A DNA stretch of 64,000 nucleotides from positions 2,817,037 through 2,881,036 of the forward strand of contig LR746274.1 of assembly GCA_902729315.2 (NCBI GenBank), written 5' to 3'. Position 1 is the stretch's first letter; every line of letters begins with the position of its first letter. The position numbers and the translations under genes are program-made. Shown here in pieces: positions 12,721-32,413 of this stretch. Under the pieces are notes generated by a model. It did no database searches, was not told the origin of the DNA, and saw only the letters and a program-made list of their open reading frames with translations. The stretch comes from Spirodela intermedia. Lineage: Eukaryota > Streptophyta > Magnoliopsida > Alismatales > Araceae.

Positions 12721-13162
12721 TCCCCGTTGACAGGGAATTAAAATATTGAGCCAGATAAATTTGAGGATTATATTTTAAAAAATGAGAATATACAATATAT
12801 ATTATATTATATTATATTGAAATGTTGGCATCTCACTACAGACTGGAAGCACGCTATCCGTGAATGCCATCTTACTATCGGCAAATCTCGCAGGGGTGGG
12901 GTATCATTTGTCTAGATGCTTCCGATGCCAGGTAGGCATTTCCTTTTTTATAGTATTTTTTAAATAATAATGTGGTAAGATAACGGCCATTTAGTTTTTA
13001 AAGTAGTGAGGCAACTTTTTTTCTGAAAAAAAGTTACCGAAAAAGGAAACTACCTAAGCGAGTGGGTCACCCCGACCCTTCCCCTCTCCCAACTGACCCT
13101 CCCCCGCTCTCTCTCTCTCTCTCTCTATCTCGCTCAGCGTCTATCCGCCCGGCAGTGGGGGC

Positions 13163-13170
13163 TATATATA
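13163..13170 (+). promoter_or_regulatory. TATA box of the GAPC pseudogene
   Basis: TATATATA lies about 100 nt upstream of the former ATG at 13272, in the same relative position as the TATA box of the intact copy at 18119. CT-rich leader sequence follows. Confidence 0.7.
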
Positions 13171-13271
13171 GAGAACCACTCTTTATCATAACCCCCCTGT
13201 GTACTCTCGTCTCCGATCAGACCTCTCTTCCTCACTCTACCTCAGTCTACCCCGTGCTACCGGCGAATACC

Positions 13272-16373
<3,102 letters not shown>

Positions 16374-17836
16374 TGAAGAAAATCGACGGTCTCAGTGGAC
16401 CAATGGTGAGATCAGACGCCATGGCAACCTGGATGTGATGCTAATCCCATGGGCCAACAATATATTAAATATGATAATAAGATATATCGAATATGTTTTG
16501 GCCGTCTGGGCCTCCAACATGACTTGGCTTCACCGTTTCTTGTTTTATCTTTCCGAGGTCCCTTTCGGAGCCGAAACACTTTCTGGGCTTCTCTCCCGTT
16601 TTCTTGTGAATCTATTCTGCATCAGGTTTCTTTCTATTTATTTACATGGTTACTATTTTTACACACTAACTATGAAACCTTTTCAAAATTTTCATTAATT
16701 TTATGTAAAAAAATCCAAATTGAGTGATCATTTGGACAATATTCGTTAAATTCTTAAGATAGCAATCGACTATTAGTCACAGTTTGATGTTGTATCATCA
16801 CACCCAGATCAAATTCCCTAACCAGGTTTCATTTTCGTCATAACCCAAAGCTGTTCACATATTTGGTAATTGACTTCTGCGCATGACATGAAAGCCATGC
16901 TGCCTTCTGTATGCGATGAAGGTCACAACAACACTTTGCATGCTTTCTTGATGCTTTCTGAACCGGCCCCTTTTAATCTTCTCAACTCTGCTTCTTCCCT
17001 GGAGCTATCTCAGTTTATATTATTTTAATGTCTTCCTTGGAGTCAACGCATGTAAATATGATGCATTTTAAGGTCTTTAGCCTGTTATTTTTGGAAGATC
17101 TAAGCTGTGGAGATTTTTTTACATATATTTATAATATAGTATTATGGTTATATTCGGAAGCGTTGACCAACCTGAGTCACTGATATATGAGGCAGGGAGC
17201 CGCCCAATCAACCATTCGTGATGGATTCAAGAATATAGATGGCTGTGTGTAGGCAGACCCCTCATGGGAAGAGCTTGCTTGGAGTCAACGCATGTAAATA
17301 CGATGAAATTTAAGGTCCTTAGCCAATTATGTTTGGAAGATCTATGCCGTGGAGAATATTTATTTTTGTACTTATAATATACTATCATGCTTATGTTCAG
17401 AAGCGTTGACCAACCTGAATCACTGATATGTGAGCCATACGGGGGGAGGGGATAGAACCCGACTGAATCTGCATCACGTTTGGTTCCATATCCCCGTTGA
17501 CGGGGACTTAAATATTATTTTTATCTGATGCGTCCCATCAATTTGTCGATTTAAAAAAATAATAATAATGTGAAATATAAGATCTCGATGAGTTCAATGA
17601 TTGCATAAAAATAGTAGTAGTGCTCGAGAAATCGCAGCCGCCCGCTCTCCGCAGGCGTGAAACGTATAAACGGACAGATTCGGGTGGTTGGCTCTTTTTG
17701 TAAATAATACTAAATCTGGGGTTTTTTAGATTTAGTTTTTGTTTTTTGGCATCGCACGCCAGGCGCCGCGTGACAGACGGCAGGCACGTCATCCGTGACT
17801 GCTTCTCTTCGATCGGAAATCTCAAAGGGGTGGGGT

Positions 17837-17884
17837 ACGTGGCACACTCAGAGGAGGGGACAGGACGACGTCGTCGTGACGTCA
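17837..17884 (+). promoter_or_regulatory. ABRE core and TGACGTCA element in the intact GAPC promoter
   Basis: ACGTGGC at 17837-17843 and TGACGTCA at 17877-17884 are cores bound by plant bZIP factors (ABF and TGA/CREB-like classes). Flanking sequence aligns with the pseudogene promoter at about 12895-12915, where gggtggggta is followed almost directly by tctagatgcttccgatgcc. This block is therefore absent from the dead copy. Confidence 0.55.
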
Positions 17885-18118
17885 TTTTTCTAGATGCTTC
17901 CGATGCCAGATAGGCATTTCATTTTTTTATAGTATTTTTGAAACAATAAAGAGGTAAGATAACGGGCATTTAGTTTTTAAAGTAATTGGGGCAACTTTTT
18001 TCGAAAAAAAAGTTTCCAAAAAAGGACACCACCTAAGCAAGTGGGTCGCCCCGACCCTTCCTCTCTCCCAACTGACCTTCCTGCTCTCTCTCCATCACTC
18101 TATCCACCCGGCGGCGGC

Positions 18119-18125
18119 TATATAA
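18119..18125 (+). promoter_or_regulatory. TATA box of intact GAPC
   Basis: TATATAA about 109 nt upstream of the ATG at 18228, followed by a CT-rich leader. The position matches the paralogous promoter. Confidence 0.75.
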
Positions 18126-18227
18126 CGGGGGCCTCTCTGTACCATCTCTCTTCTGTGTACTCTCCTCTCCGATCAGATCTCTCTTCCTCTCTCTACCTCT
18201 GTCTATCTCGTGCTACCGGCGAATACC

Positions 18228-21848
<3,621 letters not shown>

Positions 21849-22475
21849 AGCGGAAGAAGAAGGGAGTAGCGTACGCACCCGCACCCTGTTGGGGTGTGGG
21901 GGAGGGGGGATGTAACGGCGATCCCTCTCAACGTCTTTATATTTCCATCGCAGCCAGCCAATAAAACGCCGCCGGGAGCTTCTCTTTTTCCCTCGCTGCT
22001 CGCCGATGTGCACGCGGCGGGTACGTTTTGTCTTCGTTCCCTGCACTGCACCTCTTGTTCCTGTTGACTTGTGTTTTTATCTTCCATTTATTTTGCTAGC
22101 TCTGCCGAAATTTTCTATCGGGATAATCATCATCATGTCATGGTCACAGTAGTATGCCAGCTGTGAGAGGGTCTACTCTATGAAAACTTAAGAAAGTCAA
22201 CGATCTTTGTGAGATCAGACACCATGGCACATTGGATGTGATTCGAATCCCATGGGCCGACAATATTCCGTGGATCCACCCTCCCATATATTAATTATGA
22301 TAATAATACATCTGACACGTAATGTTTTGCAGTTATTTATTAATCCTGGAAAAAATAAATCATATTTTCTCTTGTCACCTTGTGAATCTATTTTGTATCA
22401 GGTTTCTTTCTATTTATTTACATAGGTAATAGTTTTATACGGTAATAATGAAACCTTTTCAAAATTTTCATTAAC

Positions 22476-25400
22476 TTGTCGAGATTTATTGTTATCTAAG
22501 CTACCATGGTAAATAATTTTGAAGATTACATAACATGATGCAATTGGAAGGGAGAATAAAATGCTTTTAGACTAACATGGCAACGAGTATGGTTTTTAAG
22601 AGCAACTCATCTAAATCCTAATGGGCAATATTTCTTTACATTACTTGATAGATTCTAAGTAGACCCACAATGATTATGTATTATTTAAAGAAAAACACCA
22701 TATGTGATATATAATAACAAGAACTATTTAACAAACCATTATAACCCTTTGGCTGTAAGTATTACACTTTAGGCATATAAAAGGATAATTATGTAGGTTT
22801 TATATCTCACATAAGAAAGATGAAAAATACGTTCTGGAATGCATTAATGTGATATTTGCTTAGGAGAGTAAAATGAACCTAGATATAAAGAAGATGATTC
22901 TGAAATATTTTATGAAAATTTTTCATAGATAAAACAGCTCAAATTCATGCAATAAATGAGAAATTCACAGGGAAATTTTCAGTTAAAAATCAAAAATAAG
23001 ATTTAATAAACAAACCTATATTTGGAGAAAGATCAATGACTTCAATAATAAGACCACATAAACTTGTTGAGTTTTTATTCTTGATTGAACCAAGGAAAGT
23101 AGAAGAGTTATATATTGTTTAATTCTTGCAATATAAAAAATGAAAGAGAAACTATAACTTTCAGTTCAAAAATATCAGTCTTAAAACCCCTCGATGACAC
23201 AATGTTTTAAACTAATCTATTTATTGAATGAAGTTGCATTTGAAAATGATGTGTTTAGTATGTCAAACTTGCATACAATAACTTTTGATTCTTGTGTTGT
23301 AATCAGAAAATAACATCAATTACCTTTAAAAGTTGAAATTTTATCAAATGGATGTAGAAAGTGTTTGTCTATATTTTATCAAAATAAGGAGCCAATGTAG
23401 CAGAATTGTCTATTCAACAAAGCAAAAAGTGAAGACTAGTCCATTCTTTAACCTTATGGTGCTGAAATTATATTTGATGCATCATCAAATCACTTTTTAT
23501 TATATTTAATGAAAAAAGTTTGAAATGAGTTTTATGGAAATACCTTTCTTCCTTGGGTAACAAATAAGTCAACATAAGGATAAAATATTCACTAATTAAG
23601 TGAAAATTACTCTGAACATGTGAAGAAATCTAAGATGGAATTTTAAATTCCTGAAGAAAAAAATAATTCATGGTAGATTTGATAAATTTGTCAATGAAAA
23701 GTAACATTCCAAGTTGAAAGAATACTGATAGAGTTAGATAGTAATCACTTTTGTACATATAGAGAGTCAACTTTTTATGTTTTTCGTGGGATACCAAAGA
23801 CACCATCATGAAATTTACTTAAAATAAAATATTTTTCAAATAACTAAGTCACCAGTGTTATATAGATAAGCGTCTTTAGACAATTGCATATTTGAATGCC
23901 AAATATGTCAATTCAACCAATAATGGAAAAAAGCTATAAAGTAATGCATTGGCTTTTGGATCTCTTTTAACTTTGATGTTGATGGAATACACTATGAAAA
24001 TTAATGCTTAGCATCTCATGTGATTTTCTAACTTACTACAAGACCCATTATGTCTCCTTTCATTAGGAAGGGAGACAAATTTGCTTAAAAAAATAAATTC
24101 TGCATTTATAGTAGGAAAGACACCTTGTGAGATCATAAAAGTATTTTTGTATTGATTAAATTATCTTTTAATTTGGTCTATTTTGAATATATTTTATTTA
24201 TTTTTGGTTCACTATCAATTTGATAAACTGTCAATTTAGTTCTTTGATCCACTTGACTTACTACAGTCTTTTAAACCACACCATAGGTTTCACTAACTCT
24301 CATTGGCACATATAAACATAGAACCTTTAATTAACATCACACTATATTCATTGGTTCAAATCAACCAAATATTTACTCAAATGTACTTATTCTAGATTCA
24401 TGGGTATAGGAGGCCAACTAAATATAATATTGAGTTAATCTCTTCAAGATTTACATATTTTTATTATCCCAAGTATTATAAGTACTCAAAATAAACCTTT
24501 TCTTTTCAATATAAGAAGCCTTCAATTCAAGAAGAAGTCATTATGGGCTTGAGCAAGGTTGATCTTCTTGTTCTTTGGGTGGTCAAAGATGAAGATCCTA
24601 CTTTGACTATATGGAGTAGGAATGTTAGTATTGCAAGCATCTCTCCTCTTAATTCTCTTTCCCTTTCTTACTGAAAGATAATTTTGGAAAAAAAATGTCT
24701 TCTTTTATAGGCTTATTTCACCAAAAATTATTAATCTGAGATAAATCAAATATTTTTTATGAATCAATATGATGGAAAATTGGAAGGTAAAATCTCAAAT
24801 TATAATGTCTTGGTCAGAAAGTATAAAGAAGAAGACAACTATCCAACAATAATAGACTAAAGAGTGTTCTCCTCATAGAGGACCAAAAGTAGAAACCCTC
24901 TCCACTCTTTGTAACACTACCCAATTTTTCTCTAGAAAGTTTGACCTTTTCTCACTTTACAATCCCATTTAGGCTCCTCACCCCTTCACATAATGATATT
25001 CTTCCCCTTCAATGCTTAATGGCTATAGATGTGGGCCATGGGTCTAATGATATACTTTGGTGGTCATAGGCCTTTTGTTTGCCTAGAAGCTGGTCACAAT
25101 AGTGTCATCAATTGCCAAGAGCTAACTTACAAAGGATAATCTTACAAAGAATAAAAAATGTTGTTCTATATTTTTCTAATATAGAGAGGTAGAAGACAAA
25201 CTTTGTACATGTAAAATTTAAACAATGATGGTTCTCATATGTTATTCTATTTTTTAATGTTAAAAAATATTATTGATAAATGAAAATAGATATCTAACAT
25301 TTTATATTACACACATCTTAAATTTTTTGATTGTATATTAGTTGATGACTTACATATAGGAATGCTTGTTCTAAGAGCTTCACCTATTTTATCAGAAAAA

Positions 25401-26580
25401 AAAGTTTAAAACTAATAATATAAATGCACAAAAGAAATATAGTACAATTCCAAAAAGAAAAAAATATTTAGAACCCCCAATACAAGAATAATAGAGTTGA
25501 CCAAGGTATTAACCCACAAGTAGCCACTGAAATTAGTGTTAATAATTGACATCATGTACTAGAAACTTAGTCAACATGAATTCAAAAGGGCAATCCATAA
25601 CTATTTTTTGGTATTTGATAGATATTTTCTCAAGAACTTCTCAATCTTCTTTTAAAAATTAGAAGTTAACTCATTAGGAGCTGTGAGGTGAGAAAATTCA
25701 CAACTACCCTAAAAATCAAGTACTCAAATTTCTTCATTGGAGCATGTTTTGCACAAAGCCTTCCCACATTGTCAATCACTCATCCCAAATTGATAAAAGC
25801 TTCCTACATAATTAATTCCATGGTCTAGAATTATTCAATAATATTTGAAGTTATTAAGTTCTGCTTGATGTATGGACAAGTTTAACATTGAGCAAAGGTT
25901 GACTTATAAGGACCTTTCATGCAACATATTTAAAAACCTAACGAGCGGTTTACTATAACTTTGTCAAATTTCGATAGTGTATTTGTTTGGGAGCTAAAGG
26001 AAACCCTTGATAACTGAAGTGTCCTTTACTCAGATATAATTTCTATTATGAAACTCCTATTGGGACATGAGTATCACATCTATTATACAACAACTTAGTG
26101 GATATTTATAGTAATGCTATTTTCTAAAAAAGATTCTATTATTGACTTTATGCATGTCTAAACTTTCAAAGAGATGTTTTGAATGGAAAAAAATTGTCAC
26201 TATTAGGACCTCATGTGTCATTGTGCGTTTGAACATTAGACATGATTTTATTTATAGGAAAAGTAACATAAATAGGAAAAACTTGGGGTGCACTTGTGAT
26301 CATCTTTAATCAGCTAGGGCCTTCAGAGTTGATGCCACTTGGACATGTCTTCTTCCAGTATCTACTCATGAAATCCTGAACTTTCCATTACTTTATGCAT
26401 GTCATAACTTGTAGTGTTTTTCTCCCCTCTGTGCATGTCCTTATCACGCGCACAAAAAATCTCAATTTGTGGCCTTCCGTTATTTACTTGAAATATTGTG
26501 TTGGGTGACCTTCTAGAGGTTCAGCATTTGGATCACTCGTCCTCATAGAGGTTCCTCTATTTCTTGCTCCCCTAAGTGGA
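22476..26580. other. AT-rich gene desert
   Basis: About 4 kb of roughly two-thirds A+T without an ORF over 60 codons or a recognisable exon. The character (many short A/T runs, no CT microsatellites, no GC-rich exons) differs from both flanks. It may be old, heavily mutated transposon sequence, but I could not identify LTRs, inverted repeats or polyprotein motifs. Confidence 0.6.
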
Positions 26581-26693
26581 AATTCATGGAGAGAGAAGAG
26601 TGCCATGAGAAAATAGCTCCATTCAGGTCCAGGTACAGAGCTTGGATTGGTCAACTAGAAGAGCCAAGGGTGGGTAGCGACGGTCGGGCAACT

Positions 26694-26761
26694 AGAGGAG
26701 GAGGAGGAGGAGGAAGAAGAAGAAGAAGAAGAAGAAGAAGAAGAAGAAGAAGAAGAAGAAG
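26694..26761. repeat. (GAG)n/(GAA)n trinucleotide repeat
   Basis: Uninterrupted purine trinucleotides spanning about 68 bp. The poly-Arg (+) or poly-Ser (-) ORFs across it are artefacts of the repeat. Confidence 0.97.
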
Positions 26762-26849
26762 GAACGCTGCTCTTCGCCAAGCGTGATGTTGCCTCATCTT
26801 CTTCTCCCGTCACTGACTGCCCACGACTCGGAAGCACAGGAGCCAAGCT

Positions 26850-27451
26850 TAACGCTTAGAGAGCAATCTTAATTCTTTCTACGAGTTTCCGTGCACTTTT
26901 CTGATGAAAGACAAACTGCTCGGACGCTGGCTAAATATAGTATGTGATAAATGGGGAGCTTGGCGGATATTTTTCCCAATGAGTGCAGCTCGATCAGGGT
27001 CGGATATACGCAACCAGATTATGATCGAAGGAAGATGACATGTTTTGGGGAATTTTATCTGGTGGAAATCTCAACTCCTTGATAAAAACGTGGGCAATTT
27101 GGATGATCACATCATAAAAATATTATTATTATTATTATTATTATTACGTTCTCTGAGCTTGTCACGGATTTATTTCTATTCATCCATAGCAAGTTATGAT
27201 ATATGTTCGGCTAAGATCGCATATTTTTGTTGGATAATCGATAAACGGCCACTTCAAGCCAGGGGGAAGAAGATTTCGGATCTTATGATTTGCCCTTTAG
27301 CTGGGAAGATCTTCATACGTCGCAAAAGTCAGAGTAGGCACGGAGTCAAAGCGTCGAGGGAGAAGAAACCCTGGGGACTCCGACGAACCCACATGCCGAG
27401 AGTCAGAAATTCTCGAAGAAGCAGGACCTCTGATGCTTTGCCGGAGGGAGA

Positions 27452-27498
<47 letters not shown>

Positions 27499-27529
27499 GT
27501 ATGGATAAATGTTGTGGATGTACGGAGTT

Positions 27530-27561
<32 letters not shown>

Positions 27562-28352
27562 ATCTTCCTTCTTTATTAGGTTTGTCAATGACTAATATCT
27601 CATTCTCTAACCGATCCACCATCCACAGAGTTGTTAAGAAACTTACACATTAAGAATATGAAGAGAGAGAGAGAGAGAGAGAGAGAGATTCAAGGCGAAC
27701 GTCATTTTACGATACATACGAGAGAACGTTGAGTTTAAGGACCCGATGACGTGGGCATGGTGGGGGCAGACTTATTTGACTTGCGAGGTATAGACCATGC
27801 GGATCCCACTATCCACGAGAACAGGCCGATCCAGGCGTCGTTCACATTAACGGTGAGTCAACGAGTCTGAACCGAACCAGGTGTCGGCGGACGGGCGGTG
27901 GGGCTCGGCGGAACGCCGGACATCGGCGACGGCGGTCGAACCCACGTGGCTGGGACGACCAGCCAGTTCATCATGGAGTCGAGGATCAACGTTGGCCGAC
28001 GACCGTCTGGCGCGATGGCGGGTAAGAAAGAAAAAGGTCGAGGTGGTTCGGAAGATTTCCAAAAGCAGTAAAGCAGTTCGCTGGGTTACAGAAAGGTACG
28101 ATGTTCGACTTTCTTCGGGGAACGGGGAAGTCAAACTTGTCACCCTGAAAAAGGTTGGGCTTCGCAATGCGTTCAATCCTTTAAAGCCGCTCCCCGAAGC
28201 TCCCGATCTTCAGATTCTAGCTCGTCCCTCTGTCCTCTTATCTCTCTCTCTCTCTCTCTCTCTCGGGATATCTATCTCTTCAAGGAGAGAGATCGAGTTG
28301 TCCTTCCCCTGCTCAGCCGAACTCCGATCAGTTTCTACCTTCCTGCGCTGCC
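26850..28352 (+). other. Upstream region of the LHT gene, microsatellite-rich
   Basis: No gene is seen. Contents in order: (ATT)n at 27120-27146; (GA)n at 27446-27497 facing (CT)n at 27531-27556; another (GA)n at 27663-27689; a GC-rich block at 27840-28030 containing a G-box CACGTG at 27943-27948; and (CT)n at 28239-28264 in the likely 5' leader. Long ORFs here run through the repeats or the GC-rich block and have no protein features. Confidence 0.6.
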
Positions 28353-30593
28353 ATGGGAACGCAATGTCCTTCTCCTCCGGAGGACTATGCCCACAACAGC
28401 AACAACGTATGCAGAGCTTCTCCCTCAATCTCCCTCTCTCTCTATCTCTCTCTCCCCCTCCTACTTTGGCCAGGCTCGGGTCACCTCTGGCCTGAGCTCA
28501 TCTCCGGCCGGCGCGGCCCATTAAGATGGCAGCTACCCCCAAGTTCAAGCCTTTATCTTATCTTGAAATAGAAAGATTCAGGGGTAAAACGGTAACTTGT
28601 ATCCAAAGAGAGAGGGAAAGAGAGAGTGAGAAGAGATGAAGAGAGAGGAACAGGAGGAGAGATCTTCTCCATAATTATCCTTCTGTTTCTTCTCCCAGAG
28701 AGCATCTTAGATTCATCTGCGTTTTCTTCTTCTGGTGTTCTGCTTTCATTACTCTTGTTATCCTCGTGTGTTAGAGAAAGAGGCGGTCCTTCGTCGCCTT
28801 CTTTTTCATATTCTCCTCTGGTGAGCATTTGTCCTGACCGTTTTGATTGTTCCAGGCGGCGGCGGCGGCGGAGAAGTCGATCGACGATTGGCTCCCGATC
28901 ACGTCATCCCGGAACGCCAAGTGGTGGTACTCGGCCTTCCACAATGTCACCGCCATGGTCGGCGCCGGCGTCTCTCTCTCTCTCTCTCTCTTATCCCCTC
29001 CTCGCCATCTCCTTCAATGGGATTACAGACCCATTCTTCCTCTCCAGGGGGCCGGGCATCGCCGTTCTGGTTCTGTCGTGGGTCATCACGCTGTACACGC
29101 TCTGGCAGATGGTCGAGATGCATGAGATGGTCCCGGGGAAGAGGTTCGACAGGTACTGTCCAAGGACCACTCAGACTCAATGGAGGTGGAGCAGGGCCAA
29201 GTTCCTAACCTAGCACTTCCGTAAACCCTAACAGGTACCACGAGCTGGGGCAGCACGCCTTTGGGGAGAAGCTCGGGCTATGGATCGTCGTCCCGCAGCA
29301 GCTGGTGGTGGAGGTCGGCGTGAACATCGTCTACATGGTCACCGGCGGTAAGTCCCTGAAGAAGTTCCACGACAGCGTCTGCCCCGACTGCAAGAGCATC
29401 AAGACGACCTACTTCATCATGATTTTCGCCTCCGTGCACTTCGTCCTCTCCCAGCTCCCCAACCTCAACTCCATCTCTGGCGTCTCCCTTGCTGCGGCTG
29501 TCATGTCTCTCAGGTCATCTCATCTAACTCCTCCCTCCTCCCTCCTCTCTATCTCTCTCTCTTTCTCTCTCAACCAACAGGCAGCAGGAAATCCACCTCT
29601 GTCTCTCTCTCTCTCACTCACTCAGTCTTGCTCTGTGTGCAGCTACTCGACGATAGCATGGGGGGCTGCGGTGGACAGGGGGAGGAAGGAGGGGGTGGAG
29701 TACGGGTACAAGGCGAAGAGTACAGCGGGGACGGTATTCGGCTTCTTCAGCGCGCTGGGGGACGTAGCGTTCGCCTACGCGGGGCACAACGTGGTGCTGG
29801 AGATCCAGGCGACGATCCCCTCCACGCCGGAGAAGCCCTCGAAGAAGCCGATGTGGAAGGGCGTCGTCGTCGCCTACATCGTCGTCGCCGTCTGCTACTT
29901 CCCCGTCGCCCTCGTCGGGTACTGGGCCTTCGGCAACTCCGTCGATGACAACATCCTCATCACCCTCTCCAAGCCCCGCTGGCTCATCGCCGCCGCCAAC
30001 ATGATGGTCGTCATCCATGTCATCGGCAGCTACCAGGTATAGAACACACCTCTGTTTCTGTCTCTGTTTCTGTCTGTCTCTTTCTTTGTCTCTCTCTATC
30101 TCTTTCTTTCTCTCTCTTACCTCCCCTACTCCGCAACGATCGGTTCTCTGTGTGTGTCTGCAACAAGATTTACGCCATGCCGGTGTTCGACATGATGGAG
30201 ACGGTCCTTGTGAAGAAGCTCCGTTTCCGCCCCGGTCTCCCCTTACGCCTGATCGCCCGCAGCATCTACGTTGGTGAGCTTTGAACTTCTTCTTCTTCTT
30301 CCTCTGGCTTCTCCACCAGTGTATCTTAAATACGGCTTGGTGGGGTTTCAGCGTTCACCATGTTCGTCGCCATAACCTTCCCGTTCTTCGGAGGACTGCT
30401 CGGCTTCTTCGGGGGATTCGCCTTCGCCCCCACCACCTACTTTGTAAGCGGCGATAACACAAACACCTCAACTCTCCTCCCATCTCCGACCAATCTAAGC
30501 CCCTTCTTCTTCTTCCGCAGCTCCCCTGCATCATGTGGCTGGCCATTTACAAGCCCAAGAGGTTCAGCCTCTCTTGGATCGCCAACTGGGTAA

Positions 30594-30639
<46 letters not shown>

Positions 30640-30784
30640 GTTTCTCTCTCTACCTACACCTGATTATTCTTGTTGTGGTCTCCAGATTTGTATCATACTC
30701 GGAGTGCTTCTCATGATCTTATCCCCCATCGGTGGCCTGCGACAGATCATCATCCAGGCCAAGACATACCAGTTTTATTCATGA
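28353..30784 (+). pseudogene. LHT1: LHT1-type lysine/histidine (amino acid) transporter with a disrupted first transmembrane motif
   Basis: Exons 28353-28406, 28856-about 28970 (broken), 29048-29152, 29235-29513, 29643-30036, 30168-30273, 30352-30443, 30521-30589, 30686-30784. The family is clear: the N-terminus has [20 protein letters not shown] and [10 protein letters not shown], then [70 protein letters not shown] and the end SPIGGLRQIIIQAKTYQFYS. LHT proteins are plasma-membrane H+/amino-acid symporters of the AAAP family (Arabidopsis LHT1, 446 aa). After MVGAGV the codons normally encoding LSLPYAMS(Q/E)LGW and the splice donor are missing, replaced by (CT)n. The acceptor at 29047 still expects a phase-2 donor inside the Trp codon. 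No simple splice restores the frame with TM1. All downstream exons are intact, so this is either a recent lesion or a repeat-induced assembly error. Confidence 0.8.
30599..30633. repeat. (CT)n microsatellite in the last LHT intron
   Basis: Seventeen or so CT units start ten bases after the donor at 30590. CT runs also occupy the introns after exons 4 and 5 of the same gene, so the gene is unusually prone to CT slippage. Confidence 0.95.
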
Positions 30785-30849
30785 ACTTCTCTCTCTGTCT
30801 CTGTCTCTGTCTCTGTCTCTGTAGCTCGGTGTACACAGAAAGAAGAGGA

Positions 30850-31450
30850 ATATAGAAGAGCTACACACAGATGTCAGACATCAGAATGGGTTGTTCTAGC
30901 CGAAATCAGAATCTTTGGTATCTATAACGTTCTTGTGAGAAGCTCCTCCCACTTTCTCGGCGTTTCTCTCTTCTGAATTAGAGTTCCACACAAGGATGAG
31001 CAGCAGCCGACTCTTAAGGTAGGGGTATTTCGGAGCATAAATGGGCAATTGAGGGTTGGCATGCAATAATAATATAATATGCGCTTTAATACCTGAGCAC
31101 AGAAGGACTCGTGGTCAAGGTGTAGATAAGCAGGAATTAAAACCCGATCTCGTCATAATTTTCTTATTGGAGGTTCTTTTTAAAATAATACCGGGCCCAC
31201 AACCCCCACATCGTCACGCGTCGCCCGACAGCTTATTTCTCTCTCCTCCGGACCCGGGCTGACCATTACCCATTGACCTTCGTCGTAAGTGTGGTGGGCC
31301 TCCGGATCGGGCAGGTGACGGCGTGTTCGGAGCCCCGCCGTCCGATAGCGTCGATCTGACAGGAGGGGGAGATCGGACGGATGCGGAGTGAGGGGACTGA
31401 GGGTCTCTATAACGAGGGCTCGAGGGGGCGGATTGGTCTCTGGGTCTCCC
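30850..31450. other. Intergenic region between LHT and GTE genes
   Basis: No gene is seen. AT-rich to about 31190, then GC-rich sequence that is probably the GTE promoter. ORFs here are short and featureless. Confidence 0.5.
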
Positions 31451-31565
31451 TTTCTCTCCACTCCTCTCTCCGCCGTGACCTCGTTCGGGGTTAGAGAGAG
31501 AAGGAAGAGAGAGAGAGGAGGGGGATGAGGAACGGTGGAGGGAGGAGGTGGAGGAGATTCGAATC

Positions 31566-31573
31566 GCTAGGGT
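31566..31573 (+). promoter_or_regulatory. Telo-box-like motif in the GTE leader
   Basis: CTAGGGTTTTC around 31566-31576, with further ctagggttt copies near 32004 and 32050, resembles the telo-box (AAACCCTA on the other strand) found in promoters and leaders of growth-related plant genes. The probable 5' leader has an intron from about 31609 to 32002. Confidence 0.4.
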
Positions 31574-32413
31574 TTTCGGCGGGAGCTGGCGGCTGCAGCA
31601 GATCTTCCAGGTCTCGCTTCGCCGTTCTTGGGGGCCATTGTCGTTCCCCCCTTTCTCTCCGTTCTGTGTTTCTCTCTCTCTCTGTGTCTCTCCGCCCTCT
31701 CCTCACCCCTCCAACCCAGCTTGCTCTCTGGGTTCTCGTTGCTCTCCGCTTCTTCTGGGGATTTGGTTCGCTTGGTTCGCTCCTGGATGCCTTGTCGTTT
31801 GTGAATTTTCGGTGTCTTGTTCCTGCTCGGATCATTGGGTTGGTTCTGTTTTCCCCCCTCCCCCTTCCTCTGACGTCTCCGAAATTTTGAGATTTCTCGC
31901 CTCTGTCCTCTTGGAATGGCCGGGTCGGGGCAGGAGGTGGAAATGAGGGGGTTGAGGCGGCTAATAATTTCTATTTCTAACTTCTTCTGGCTGAAACTGC
32001 AGGCTAGGGTTTCTGCGTTGCGGACGGGCATTACAGAATCGCGGCAGGCTAGGGTTTTGATGCGGTCGCGCGGATTTGAGAAACACACTCGAGGTGTGTT
32101 TGAGCTTTGTTCTGCTGGTGTAAGCCCTTCGGCAGTGTGGGAAGATTCTGATCTTTGGGTCATCTACCTGGATCTTAGAGGACAGTGTTAACAACCTGAC
32201 GTTCGAATCTCAGCTGAAGGTGATAAGAGGTCTCATCGATTTCGAGTTCGGTGGCCAGCAACACTGCCCACGGCAGAGTTCGTCCTCTGGATCAAATCAT
32301 CTTTCAGAGTTGAAAATAAATCTCTACTGGTGGCCGGGTGATCGAAATCCGCTTTGAGGTACCAAGAATCAGTAGTATGTGTTTGACGTGCGCTCCATCC
32401 CCGAAGCGGACGT

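Noticed and set aside
22476-26580. Possible retrotransposon remnant
   Set aside because: Composition is compatible, but no LTR, primer-binding site or polyprotein motif could be read, so it is left as an unassigned gene desert.
26586-26846. Poly-Arg or poly-Ser protein
   Set aside because: Purely the translation of a GAA/GAG trinucleotide repeat.
27045-27653. 202-codon ORF
   Set aside because: Most of its length is translated (ATT)n, (GA)n and (CT)n with no domain.
27881-28495. 204-codon ORF overlapping the LHT start
   Set aside because: GC-rich upstream sequence without stops by composition; it is out of frame with LHT and ends in CT repeats.
32100-32413. Upstream extension of the GTE protein
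   Set aside because: Stops interrupt the frame before 32414, and MAPAF matches the known family start.
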